Below are positions 34,901 through 47,800 of a stretch of DNA of 64,000 nt, one piece after another. Source of the stretch: Amblyornis subalaris (lineage: Eukaryota > Chordata > Aves > Passeriformes > Ptilonorhynchidae). Location of the stretch: the NCBI GenBank assembly GCA_018881555.1, contig JACAXG010000091.1, positions 2,886,194 to 2,950,193 on the forward strand, read 5' to 3'. The translations under genes were made by a program, and so were the position numbers. Under the pieces are notes generated by a model. It made no database searches. It saw nothing but the letters and a program-made list of their open reading frames with translations, and was not told where the DNA came from. Within the stretch, counting starts at the first letter, position 1. Each line of letters starts with the position of its first letter.

Positions 34901-37900
34901 TTAGAGTGGAAGGCAAATTCTGGCTCCCAGATGTTCTGATCTCTCTGATCAAACGTGGTTTATTTAGAATTTCCTGCATGTCCTCTCCTTACAGCAGACA
35001 CACTCACCTCTCCTGAAGGCAGCAGAGTCACATCTGCCAGCCTGCCCACATTTAAAAAGGAGGTTGCCCTTCCATGAATAGATCTGATATGTGGAACTGA
35101 GTTCTAAGTAAAACAACTGGAGGGTCTAAATATGATTTGTTTCCACCTGTCTGAACTGCAGCATTACCTTGTCTGGAGGAACCATGCTATACAGAAAGAA
35201 CCAAGGGAATGATCTTTTCCAGACTGTGGACCTACCTGAAGTAGCTCATTTCATTAATAAATGCCTCATTAACGTACACAATTTTATATTGCCTGTATTT
35301 ACATGTACACAGTTTTGCATCTTTCAAGACAATCTCCTCTGCCATGTGCTTCTCAATTTGTGGCAAAGGAAAATACCCATTATCTCTATTAAAGATTCAG
35401 ATGTTAAGAAACAAATTTCAGAACATTTTTTAGTTTAAATTGATTACCTTCTACTGGCTCTTTTTGACTCTCCCCATGGTTCAGGCTCACATTTCAAAGC
35501 TACCTGATGTCTCCAGAATCAGGATCTGATCTCTCTGTAGGATGTCTCTGTGAATATTTATTAACAAGACTGGAGGAATTACCCTCTATATTAATCATCT
35601 TCTGTCAAAAAAGCAAAGGCCAGCAAGCAACCTGTGGAGTACTCAATAGATTTGCCTTTCTTAATTAATTTAGGAATGTCTAAGTCAACTTTCAGCAGTA
35701 GTAATTAATAAGAAGCTTGTTCTCAATGGTGGTAGATTTTTTTCAGTTTTACATGATGGTCTCTAATGCAAAGATCACAAAAACAGAGCCAGTAAGACAG
35801 GGACTCTAGACCAAAGCACCATGTGTCCATCTCTCATGTCCTCAGGCAACTAACTTTTGCTAAAATGAATAGTATTTCACAATTGCTATCAATGTACAAT
35901 GAATTTTAGGAAACGTAATTAAAACAAAAATTTTACCTGTTATTTTCTTCTATTTTTTTCTGTTTCTCTATTGCAATAAAGACCCAGTCTGGACTGTGAC
36001 AAATACTGTGTGCCCTGCAAATGCAGATGGGAAGTGCAGAAGGAAGATAAATGAAGAAAATCCAAACAAACAAAACCCTTAAAACCCTCAACTAACATAA
36101 AAGATAACCAATAGATTCACTCTCCAAGATGAGTCTTGCAGGGCAGAGGAAGTTAATGTTGGAATTTCAGACTTAATCCATTCCTAAGCAGGAAGAGCAA
36201 TCACTTTGGCCTTAACCTCAGCTTTGAAAACACTATTCTGCATACATGCTGTTTCAACATTTCTGGGTTGCAATTCAGCATCAAATAATCAATATTCAAG
36301 CCNGTTCCCCTTGCAGCCTCCCTGACACGCCAGACTGAATTCCACCTTCTACAAGAGCACTGACAACATTTGAAATTGAAGAACAAATTTTGCATATCTC
36401 TGTGTCTCAAGGAACATTTTTGTGCAATATAGATGAGATGTTATGAATTTTTGCAAGTTTTTGGTGTATGCTGTGACTATTTCCTGTGTTTCCCAAACAC
36501 GAACAGGACTGCAGTACAGAAAATGCTACAGACACATGAAAATTCAGATACTGATGGAATTCACCATGTCAAGAAACATCTGCATGGTTAAAATAATAGT
36601 CTCTGTATTATTGTTTTAGCAGAATTTTTGAGAAGAATTTCTTCACTTTTGGTGCAGCACAGCTGCCCTGATCAGAAATCCAAACATTTTCTTTTCTAAA
36701 ACTGATTTCTGGTATGATGATAGGTATACCATCTTTTTACAGCTGGCATGTACTGGACGCAATCTGCAAATATAATTCCATGAAGAAGTATTTTATCTTC
36801 ATTCAGATAAGCTCTCTGCTATCTAGAACACTTCTGAAATGCCAGAACCTTGACTGNGAGTTCATTAGCAAAATTTCTGCAGAACAGAAACGTATTTGAA
36901 AATATATTTAGACGGGTGTAAAAGGGATGGGATTTATCACCTCTGTTTTCTCAATAAAAACTTCTCCAACATACACAGCAAATGAGCCATAAGAGAGTAG
37001 GATTTATTCTGTTTTACAGCAAAACCGTACTTCAAAATTTTCAGGACTTTTCATGTCCTCGTTTTGTGACATTAGTGCATTTCCCGGATAAAAGAAATTA
37101 CAAACTGTGTGTCCTAATTAAAGATGGCAAAAGTCGTGGTTTACGGGGAGAATCTGGAGAGAGAGGTGCGGTGGCAATTACATTTCCTGTGTTCATTGAG
37201 CACATAAAGAACTTAGGGAAAAAATCAACAAGTAAAAGCTATGCTGTAGCTTCCTCCAGAGATGTACCCAAGCTGCCTTTTTCCCCCACCCACCTGGTTT
37301 TTTTCTGGTAGCACTGAACGTATCTGTGACAGTTTCCTGAACTTTGTAACAAAATTAAACAGATTCTTTTAGAGTAAAACAAAAANTGGAGCACCCAGGT
37401 ACCTTTTGTGTAGGTGCACGTCTGCGGCTAAACCCGCACGAGATGTCCCNGTCTGGGTTGGCTCTGGCTGCTACTCAGCCAAATGGAAGGCTCCTCACGG
37501 CCCTTATAAACACCACGGGTCTCTGGNCTGGCTGCTGGCAACCACCCTCAGCCTCCTTGTGCAGGACAAACACAGCTCAGAGTGGTCAAGTCAGGATGTG
37601 CTAGCAATTACCAGTTTTTCTTGCCACAACAAAACTTTGACAACGTCAGTGACTACTACTGGGGTGTCTGCAGAATATTCCATTCGGTATTCATCGTTTG
37701 CTAAAATCACAAGGATTCCCACGTGTCATTACAGTTGAGTAGAGAACTATTACAACTGTTTGCACAATGGTGTGTAACACAAGGTCTCTAACCACTCCAC
37801 CCTTTCTCCTTCCAGGAGCTCCTGGATATGTGGTGCTGCCCCATGGCTCCCCTCAGCAGTAGAGAAACAGTTAAGGTCACAACAGAGTGCTGCTATATAA

Positions 37901-38999
37901 AGGAGAAATTTCCCTGCCCTTGCCTAAGTGAATGTCTGGGATTAAAATGACAGCCCACCTTAGTGATGGTGGAATAATTGGTTGTTCAGCTCTGTCCTTG
38001 TCAAGCTCTGACAGTTCTGCAGATGTCCTGCTCAGCTCTCCAAAGGTTAGCCTCAGCCGAAGCTGGTGTTCATTAATCATTCCTTCCTGACAGGGCTCAG
38101 AGCAGCCCACATCTGCCACTCTGTCCCCCTCAATCCCTGGTGCACCCAGCTTGTGTGTAATCACTGATGGTTTTNTTAACAGGATACCTGATAAGGGAAT
38201 ATGTATTTAACTATGAGACTTATGGTGTTGCCTTTTTTCTTGGTAATTCTTTCAGCAAAGGACCAGTAATGCGAATTTGGTGGGTTTTTACAAGACAGGC
38301 TTGTGCAAAAAGAGTGAAATGTGGACTGGGTGCACAAGAAGCACACAGTATCACATTCTATTTATAGTGTCTGTAATGCCTTCACATAACAATAATTTTC
38401 ATTCTAGTACCATAATCACACTGAAAATGGAAGGANGTGGCATTCAATAACCTTGTGTGGGCACACAGTAGCTCCTTACGGCCCCTGAGTTGGAAGAAGT
38501 GGAAAAAAACCNACCATGAACTATCCCACAGAGCAGCTGGGGAAAGAAAAGCCTCAACACACACTTCTGATCAGGTCATTTTTTTTCCAACCACTGGATC
38601 TCTCCGGACTATAACATTTGCTTCATTGTCTCCTTGTGGACACTGACTGAAAAATCCTGTCACCAGCTCTGCTTTAACCCAGATGAACTGGATAATTTTC
38701 AGAAGTTCAAATAGGACTAATTTCTTTGTAGTATTCTGACTGCTTTTACTGGAACTTGTGTCACCCATGATTAGTATGCAGCTTAGAAAAATCAGAAAAC
38801 TACTAAGATAATTCCCAGAAATTTCAAGTACACACCAGAATTTGAAGTGCACCCCAGAATAAAGTGTACGTCCTACAGTTAGACAAAACCACAAATATAT
38901 TGCTTATGACTCTTGAGTAAATTGAAATAACCATCAACACCCAGACTGCCAGTGTATTATAGTTGCCAAGACTGTGTAAGGAATGAAATAATTGCCCAC
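34901..38999. other. No gene; GC-richer TATA-bearing stretch noted
   Basis: About 4 kb without a recognised element. Open frames at 36982-37311, 37406-37738 and 37877-38164 are unrecognised. 37390-37740 is GC-richer, with a TATAAA at 37505-37510. It could be a promoter or a decayed LTR, but no LTR edges were found. Confidence 0.45.
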
Positions 39000-39350
39000 T
39001 TCACAATCTTATTACAAGATTGCCCACCGACTTTTCTTAGCGCGCTGGTGTTCACATGTGAGCATTGCAGGAATCATCATTTCAAGTAATTGATTAGCTG
39101 TCTAGTCTACAAAGTTTAAAAAGGAACAAACAAGGACATTAAGTGATTAGCATTCTTCCATTTAATTTGCAAATCCTGCCTTCAGAGCTGAAAAGCCAAA
39201 TGCCTCCGGCTACATCCCGGGTACACAGATCCCAACAAGCTTGNCAGTAGAAAGAAGGTGCTACAGAGGCACATCACTGACACGCTGGATTAAAGCAATC
39301 AACACATGGAGCATTAATCACGACTGAAGGCTTTACAGTGCACTCAGAGA
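39000..39350. promoter_or_regulatory. Candidate non-coding regulatory block
   Basis: Seen: the homeodomain dimer-like palindromic site TAATTGATTA at 39087-39096, ATTTGCAAAT at 39165-39174 (octamer-like, self-complementary), and GATTAG and ATTAATC words, with CpGs retained at 39029-39045 and 39206-39220. Inferred: an enhancer-like element bound by homeodomain and POU factors. Confidence 0.4.
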
Positions 39351-41879
39351 ATGGCACTGGGCCTATTCCAGGAGATGGTAGCAGTGATGCTGAATTTCAA
39401 ACTGCTGAGCCAGTGTGATTTGGTCAACACAAGCCCTTATAGCTGCAGATCTTCAGTTAAGTCAAGTAAGTTTTGGATTTAGATGAAAAGAGAAAAATCT
39501 AAGTCATGGACTTCTTTCAAGTTCCACAACGCTGAATTTACTAGAGAAGCCTAAGTAATCAAACCCAGTCTAAAGGATGAAGTCATAACCAGAGTCCTCA
39601 TCATGTTCTCATAGCTGTTCTCCCATTGCTCAGCTGACAATCATACCTTGTGGTGCTGCCTCCAATGAATGTATCAAATTTAGCAACATCTGGAGAGCAG
39701 GAGAAGGTGTAACCTCTTGCAAACCATTTTGATTCTCTGCAGGACTGAGAGTGCCNGTCAGTCCCAGGAAGGTGTGTGCTCCATCGCTGAGTGGCACAGA
39801 ACAGCGTGAAAACCATGAACAGCTCCATCAGCCACGTCAACAGCCTCAGNGCTGGGGACTGCACAAGGACACATAAACGAAGCTTATAGGAGAAGAGATT
39901 AAAACACTGAAATAGATGGGGATCGATCCCATTGCTTTATGAATTATTTTCTCATTCCTTTTATCCCTAGGCATTACAGTAGTAGCCAGTTAATGAGCCA
40001 CTCAAATGCAAAACAAAAAGTTGGGCAATGACTGCTACTTTGGGAACGATTTTGAAACCAAAGGGACAGATCCAGTAGAATATGGCTACCACTGTGTCTA
40101 TAAACATTAAGCAACAGTCAGACTTAAAGTCTTCACTATGATCTATGTGCATGTATAACCAAAATACCTCCTCCTAACAGAGGANGTACAAGCTATCTCT
40201 CTGATTTTCCTTGAACCTGATTGAAAAATTTTCAACTGATTGAAAAATTCAATCAGTATTAATGATCAAATGATTAAATGAGTAAGGCATATTTTTAAGT
40301 CAGTAAAAATTGCATTTCTGTAGNGATTTAACAAAGATTCTACAGGCTACCGAATTGCTTGAGCAGCTGCATTAGGTTATTTAGTATTCCAGCACAAAAT
40401 ATTGTCATTTATTTGTGTATTCTCAATTGCAGCTACAGAAGATGAGGAACATTATTTCTTGTTTTGAAAAGTAGCCTTGTCCCTGACTTTCTACTTCCTG
40501 CATTTATGCTCCCCCACCTCACCACACACTTCACTTACCAGTAAAATGGACTTACAACACTGGCATATCTGAAGAAATCTTTTAAATTCTTAGACTACAG
40601 ACAAGTAGACATNTCTCTAAGTTCAATTACTTTTTTTATTATGCTCCCTCTGCTGGCTCCAAAAAAATTACTGTTGGAAAAAAACCTATTTCCAGAACTA
40701 TGCTGATGTCTGTGCTTACAAATACACAAAACCTGGACATTGAAAATGCCCCAATATTTTGGGTTAAGGTTCTTAAAATTCAGAGAAAGAGGCTTCTGGG
40801 TTTTTCCAAAGACAAAGAAGGACAATACTGAGAGCAAGGTGCTACCTAAAGGTTAGGAAAGCTACAAACATTTGGGGAAACAACATTCTCCTGCATAGCA
40901 GCATGAAGTTGTTTCACATAGGGCAAAGCATTGAGATGGCCCAGCATGCAGGGGAGACACTCCTCTGGCACTTGTGATCTCTGTATGGATGGAGCTGNAT
41001 GGATAAAGACTCCAGAAGGTGTTAAGTGAAGAAAAGGGAAAACAAATATCTGTCTGATGGGGTATCCCTTTAAACATTAAATGTATGGACAGTGGAAAGG
41101 CAGCATCATGAAAAAGTAGACAGTGGCATTGCCAGCAATACAATTAAAATCACTGTGTTGCAAGTAAAACACAAGATATAATCTCTTATGTTTCATACCT
41201 ACATTTTATCCTTTACCCAGTCCTTCTATCCTCTGAAAATATGTGTAGGTCTGTAAAAATAACACCCAAGTATGACAGTCCTTTAGGTAGTGACAACAGC
41301 TACTTTTCTCCATACACTGGCAAGACTTGGCATGTTTAGGCACACACCAAGCTGTCACAAAATAAATAACACTTGACCAAAGACTTGTTTTGGTGTAAAA
41401 TCACATATGAGGATCATCAGAATGAGCAAACTTGCCATACTCAAAAAGCCAGCTCCTTGCTNNTAAATATNATTAAAGTTTTTAAGTCNNTTTAGAGAAA
41501 TCAGATGTCAGGAATATAAAAACNCAAGCACTTCTTTGCGAAGATGTGGGGGTTTTTCCCCTTTAGTAAAAATGCCAGTTTCATGGTGCCCTCCCCTTTC
41601 CTCCACTTTCACTTAGATACACAGATAGGCACCAGAGTCTTCATGCAGAGCCGTGACATATTTTAGTGATCATAAATATCACCTTCAACTGTTCCAAAGG
41701 ATTAGCTGGGAAAATTCAAATCACATCTGTTTGGGTAAACTGCAATGCATGTTTCTCAAAATACACAAACTACAGAGCAACAAGCATCATGTGCATTTCA
41801 TGTTGAAAGGGATTTAGTATTAAGTAGGTTTAATAATGTATTTTATTATCACCTTGGTTGTTCCATATAGGTAAATTCA
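39351..41879. other. No gene; short inverted repeat and N cluster
   Basis: No coding signal. A short direct and inverted repeat lies at 40217-40256, and a cluster of N's at 41462-41524. Minus-strand frames at 39601-39864 and 40862-41143 are unrecognised. Confidence 0.5.
40217..40256. repeat. Direct plus inverted repeat of CTGATTGAA
   Basis: CTGATTGAAAAATT occurs at 40217-40230 and again at 40236-40249. The second copy forms a perfect 9-base inverted repeat with TTCAATCAG ending at 40256, with only three A's between the arms. Likely a local slippage product. Confidence 0.75.
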
Positions 41880-41983
41880 ACAGCAGCAGCCTGGTCTGCT
41901 TTGGACCATCTCAGAGCAGTGGGTTGGACCAGCAAACCTTCAGAGGTCTCTTCCCACCTATATTAAACTTTGATTTTATGTTT
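41880..41983 (+). mobile_element. CR1 LINE 3' end, short copy
   Basis: GTGGGTTGGACCAGCAA, then CTTCAGAGGTCTCTTCCCAC and a degenerate terminal GATTTTATG match the forward CR1 3' end. Only about 100 bases remain, strongly 5'-truncated. Confidence 0.75.
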
Positions 41984-44900
41984 TTTGAAAGTTCAGCCTG
42001 GGTTGAGACACTGAGGGTGTGAAGTTTTGCGACAGCACCGATTCCAGAGTAAGGGGATCTTTTTTTTATTGATTTATTTGTTATTCTTTTTTTATTTGCA
42101 ATTAATTATAGATAAGGTGACTAAAAGCTAAGAAGATTTGGAATTGTTTACCAATACGCATTGCTAAAAAATGCAAATCTGCTTTTTGTGTTGAATGACA
42201 GATTTTTTTTCTTTCTAGACAGGTCCCGTTTTGCAAATTTTATGGAAGACAGTATTTCTTTATACCTTCTAATGTGAGACCTGGTTACTGATATTCTATG
42301 AAAATAAACCTGATCTGCCATTCAAAGAGGGATTAGGTATAATCCAAATTACAATTTTTTGGATGGCTATCTAACACCTTGTCTANGTAAAAATGTCATA
42401 CGTTAAATGGCTTGGAAACCATGACAACACCAGCTCTCCAGAGCTCACACAAGCTCAATCAAGCCATAATCAAGGATTTCCTTACATGATTGTCTATTAT
42501 CTCCTTCTCAGTCAGAGATGCACATAATAGCAGTGAAAAGATCAGAGTGGAATCACCAGCATTAATTACATGCTAGACTAGACCTGTCTTCCTGAAGGAG
42601 CTGTCAAAAAGAATTTGGAGTACCTGTAGGACATTCAGAGTAGTCCTGTATTGATTCTGCACAAGCTGTAAACCAAAATAAAAAGGATTAGCCCAAGTCA
42701 GTGTTACTGAAAATATATGAAGTTCTTAATATTTGATAAAAGAGAAAGTCTATTCAACTCTGTGAACACAGATGCATTCCATAATGCCTGCTATGTCCTC
42801 CTAATGATAAGAAGGGNGTAATTACAGGAAAAGTGAATTGTGCTTACTGTGAGGAACAACATTTTAGACTAGATAATTTCTGGGCATATTTGTTAGAACA
42901 AAGGCTTCTTAACAGAAGTACAGTCATTTTCAGCCTGTGCTAAAGAGAAGTCAATTTTTTTCTTTGTAAGGCTGTTTGAAAAGGCACAACCTTCTTCAGA
43001 CTTATTCTTTAGATAAACATCCTGAAGCAATTCGAGTGAAGTAACAGTTCTATAAATACCTATTTTTTTCCATGTCCAAACAGAAAAACAATATTTATTT
43101 ATTTNAAAATCAACTGAAGTATGGACTCAATCAGTAACTTGGAATCCTTAAATGTTCTGAAGTTCAGTAACACAGCAACACAGCTTGCAGGGTGGAAACT
43201 GTGCAAGATGTTGTCAGTAAAGAGCATAGGAGTGTAACAAATCATGAACCAGTTAAATGCCTTTCTTTGCAGAAGTTACAAGTATTTAATCCCCCACCAT
43301 GTCTTATTCACAAAGGTTATTGTACAACAGCAAAACAAACAAAAAGGGATGGAGCTCCTCAGAACCAGAGCAGAACTTCATTAACTAAAACACACAGACA
43401 CAGCACAGAGGATTCAAATGGAGACTAGGGACAGTTTAGTGAAAACACTGTGGACCAGGAGAGCAGAGAGAGCAATGAAAGCCCAAGACAAATGCATACA
43501 CGCAGAGAAGAGCATCTAAGAAATATATTCAGCAAGTGATACAACTGCTCAACACACAGACCTCTGGCTGCTCAGTATTTATTGTAAATGTACAACCAGG
43601 CTCAAAGGATGTAAATGAAAAAAAGAAAAAAAAAAACCAACAAAAGAAGAATACATACACATAGCATGTGACTTATACAGCCAATAAAAGCCACACAAGA
43701 GGAAATAAATAAATATTAACAGCACTAATTATGGCCATTGGCAGGCAGTGAAACTGGTAACTTGGACTTNTGATTTCTGAATTTTTCAGCAAATCCTTCC
43801 CACGATCTCAAGAAAAAAACCCTTTTTGCTGGACTTGCAAAGGCACATATTTTGTTCAGGCCACAGCCACTGCACTGGTCTGTGGCTCTAAGTCAAAATT
43901 TTATTCTTTTTGAAGTCCCAGACTTAGATACTCTATCACCTGGCAATTTTCTTTCTTTGTAGTCTACACTCTGCTCTCCCAAAGATGCAAATACTTCNAG
44001 AGGTGGCTGCTTTCTTTCACCTGCATTATACTGTAAGCAANTAAAGATTGTATTATTAAAGAGACACTGCAATTCTCTTCTCTGTTTGAGTTTCCCAACG
44101 TTTTTAGTTGCCCCATCCTTTTGGTTTGTCTGTACCAGGCAGCAGTGCAAGGGACACAAGGGCACAATTTATCTCTTGAAGTAATACCAGGAAGGGCAAC
44201 ACACCTCCAGATGAAAGTGGGTCACAAACAAGCCCTCACCATGTCTTCCAAGAAAACAGGAATAAGAAATCTGAAAATCGAGTCTGGCAGCACATGGACC
44301 TGACATTTTTCTGTTTCTGCATTCTTGCATTTTTCCACATCAATGTCAATACTGGAGAGCATTTAAATTAAAATTTTCACCTGCTAGATTATCTACAAAT
44401 TGCTCCATAGAAAGAGCACATCCTGACACAGGGATTTATGTGCCATGATTACCATACACAGTCACCAAAAGCCTCAAGCTTTCCCCTGTATATGAANAAA
44501 GCTGCCCCCAAACCAGTAATGGCATTGAAGCAAAATGAATTTTTTAGCTTCTGCTGTACTGAGTGTAAAAAGCCAGCAGATATGAGCAAAAATTCCAGTT
44601 TCACATCTCATGTTACTGACTCANCACGCTAACAAAATAATTTCAACACTTTCTCACCACAGATATTTTACGTATTAGCTGGAGCAAGAATAAAGTGTGA
44701 ATTAAAGGAAAAGAAATAATATACACTTTCTTTTTACTGGGAACAATCTGTTTTACATATGATGTCCTAGAAACTTTGCTGAAGGCATCAGATGCATGTG
44801 GGAGTTTTATTTTCAACTTTACAAAACACTACGCATTTTATAAGAAGAATTTATTTACAAAATTCAAATAATTAAGGGTAAAGATTAATCTGAGTGATTC

Positions 44901-46859
44901 ACTTGGTCTGTACTAAAAATCTTAAAACTTTAGAAAGTTCCAAGAAGCACTCTAACTTGTGTTTCTTCCATATGTGAAAGTCCTAACACTCTAAAAATTT
45001 GTGCTTTGGAGGGTGTATTNTGCCACTCCAGAAATCCTCTGTTAACATTCAAGACAGAAGTTACTCTATTCTCTACAAGGCAGACAGACAACAATCTTTG
45101 GCNCTCATATTCGAGCAAAATCCTTCCAGTGTTTTTCTGTTCATATGAAAAGCAGTCTTGTAGATAAACTTCATAAAAGAAGATATTACAACAGTTCTTT
45201 CCTTATCCTATGCATCCACTGATTAAATTACTCAAATTTATTATTCTGCTTCCAGAGGTTTCCCCAGTTTTGTGTATCCTTTTCAGTCCTTGCACCTAAA
45301 ACTTTTCACGCACTGAAAACTTTTTCCTCGTCTACCTATTCAAAACAAGTAAAAAAGCATTTTTTTATTTTACTTCTAGAATTTCCTCTTCGTGGGTACA
45401 GTGATGCGATCAGGCATTTGGGGAGGAACAGAAGCCAATTGTTATCTCACATTCCTCTGCCATTTGAATCCCCCGAGGGTGAGCAGGGGAACAAGGAGAC
45501 TTCTGCCCTCGGACCCCACAGAGCNCAGCCGAAGGCTCCGTGTGCTCTCCTGCTCCTCTCCTGCTTTCTCTCTCAGGGAACTGCCTGCCACGAGTATTGG
45601 CTCCATGTGCCAAAAATCAGCTTGTGTGGATGCAGACTCAACACACTGCCTGATGGAAAAGGCAAGCTTCAGGACTGTTTGGGATGATCACCAGGATGCA
45701 CCTGCAGAGCACTTATACTTACAAAAAGGTATATCAGCAAATAGACTCGCTACTCCTCTGGGAACATACTGGTAATCCCTGCTACATTTCCCCCTGTTTT
45801 AAAANAAAAAACCTGAACTTTTGTCTTATTAGATGATAATCTAACCAAGAGAACAATCACTGCAAAAATCTGTTACAAAAACGGAACTAAAATAAACGAA
45901 TAAAATGGTCACCTTGGGTGAGAAAACCCTGACTGACACTCTGAGGGTGTTATAACCATTAACTGGATANATTTCAAAGCCTTATACAGATAAAGCCCTA
46001 CATTAATGTAGAGAGTTGCATTTCTCACCCTGATCAGCTTTGCGAAAATGCTCCAAAGAAACTTCTCATTGCCTCCATCAAGCTGATGATCAGGCAGCCC
46101 ATTGTACGACTTGTCAGGTTTTAAATGGTACTGCCAGGGCTTTAAACTGACAGGAATCAACCCAAGCCAGAAGCTGCATTCATAAACTCGAGTAAAAAGA
46201 AGCAATTTCAGGCAGCATCTGGTTTTTCAGAGAGGGGAGTGACACGGTCCAGAACTGCATCACAGAATTCTTCTCTCTTCTGGCAAGAAGTGTCAGGGCA
46301 TTTACAGAATGAAATGGGACTGAGTATGAGNAGGAAACGCGGTGGTGCTGTTACATAAGCAAACGTACTATGGTTTGAATAAATAATCACAGACTCTATA
46401 TGCTGGGAACTCTACATGCAAGTGGGGCATGTGTTGGCTACTGAGCACTGACCATGCTGCCACAAATTCCAATTCACATCACAATTTCATGCTGATTGTG
46501 CCNTAGAATACATCACTTTCCTACAGAACATCAATTGGATAACAGCTTTAACTTAGAACATGGTTTGCAAAATTAGCAGCATGGGTGTTCTCAGGGCACA
46601 GGCTGCATGGGAGCTGCAAGATTACTGGTGCTGCATGCTTTCTCCTAACACAAAAAAGNTGTGGGTTTGATGTTTGGTTTTAACTATTTTTCAAATGAAA
46701 AATTCACCTCAGTGCTATGGAGCTCAGTTTTTCAAAGATAAAGCCTATGACAAGAAACATGTCCCTAATGAAACTAAAAGCAAAGCAAAAATATAGAGGA
46801 AAAAAACATTAGGTCCCCATTAAGTTTTATTGAAATGGGACTACAAATGAAGAAAGATC
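41984..46859. other. No gene seen
   Basis: Nearly 5 kb of AT-rich DNA. The longest open frame (45392-45775, plus, about 127 codons, with an N) sits in a locally GC-richer stretch at 45470-45600. It resembles no protein I recognise, and overlapping frames exist on the opposite strand, as expected from composition. Confidence 0.5.
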
Positions 46860-47800
46860 AGTGGATTCATAAAAGCGATTGCTATAACCTTCAAGGATGC
46901 ATCACTTAAATTTAAGTGAATTACCTTCACCACTTCTGGGATAATTGATTGTTGCCCATACCTCGCCCCATAAACATCCTCTCTTTTTGTCACACAGGTT
47001 CCTACAAGCTCCCGATGCCAACGAGTGTCACATCTGCCAGACACCTCCCTGCTTGCACGAGCATCTTTGGACAAACCCTTCCCGAGAGAGGCCTCGCTTT
47101 AGTTAAAATCTTGGGTGCAGGGAGGACGAGTTTGCTGTAAGGCAGGCCAAGGCTACCCCCAGCTCTCTCCTGGCAGCACCACACTCCTGCTCAGCACCTC
47201 CCGTTCTCAGGAGCCGTTCGAGTGGCCGGAGCTGGCAGTAATTGCTGTTGACATTGTTCGGAGCCTTGCCTCGCTGCCAGAGACAAATCTTTCATTCATG
47301 AAGAAGTGCTTGTTAGGCCGGCGCTGGACTCCAAACNCACTTAATTAAATTCGGGGGGNNAAAAAAAAAAAAAAAAGAAGATGAAAAAAAAAATAAAAGA
47401 AGTTGCTTAGCTCTGGTGGGAAATTTGCACACAAAGGCCGGTGTCTGAGCCGTTCCCCCGCTATTGTGTCTCTCAAACAGTTTTGCAACACAACAGGATC
47501 TCTCTCCTCCATCCCTTTCCTTCCAGCCCCTGCAAAGGCGGTGGTGACCCTCATTAGGAGACCAGTTCGTTACGGAATGTTTTCCCCATGATTCACTAAC
47601 GGGGCTTTTCTCCTCATCAATCAAGGGTTCACAAGTGCCATGTAAGCGCTCTCCAAGGGCTGACGGCTTCGAGAATTTTGAAAGTAAAGAGTGTAAACAG
47701 GTACATGGAAAAAGCCTCCTTTGAGCAGTTGTGTAAACACTCGTCATGCAATTAAAAAACCTACAAGCTGAAACTGTCAAGTCTGACTCTCTTATTTAAT
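46860..47800. promoter_or_regulatory. Candidate conserved non-coding region, GC-richer
   Basis: Seen: about 900 bases with higher GC and CpG than their surroundings and no repeat family. There is TAATTGATT at 46942-46950, and two identical forkhead sites GTAAACA at 47693-47699 and 47733-47739, 40 bases apart. A G6/NN/A16 junction at 47353-47376 interrupts the block. A 155-codon minus-strand frame runs through it but crosses the poly(A) tract and has no recognisable domain. Inferred: composite enhancer sequence. Confidence 0.42.
47353..47399. repeat. G6-NN-A16 low-complexity junction
   Basis: A run of six G, two N's (47359-47360), then 16 A and further A-rich sequence to about 47399. The N's mark unresolved homopolymer length. 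Confidence 0.8.

Noticed and set aside
45392..45775. 127-codon plus-strand frame
   Set aside because: It contains an N, overlaps other frames on both strands and matches no known family.
47313..47780. 155-codon minus-strand frame, the longest in the window
   Set aside because: It crosses a poly(A) tract and two N's, ends in a run of Phe, has no recognisable domain and lies in a regulatory-looking block.
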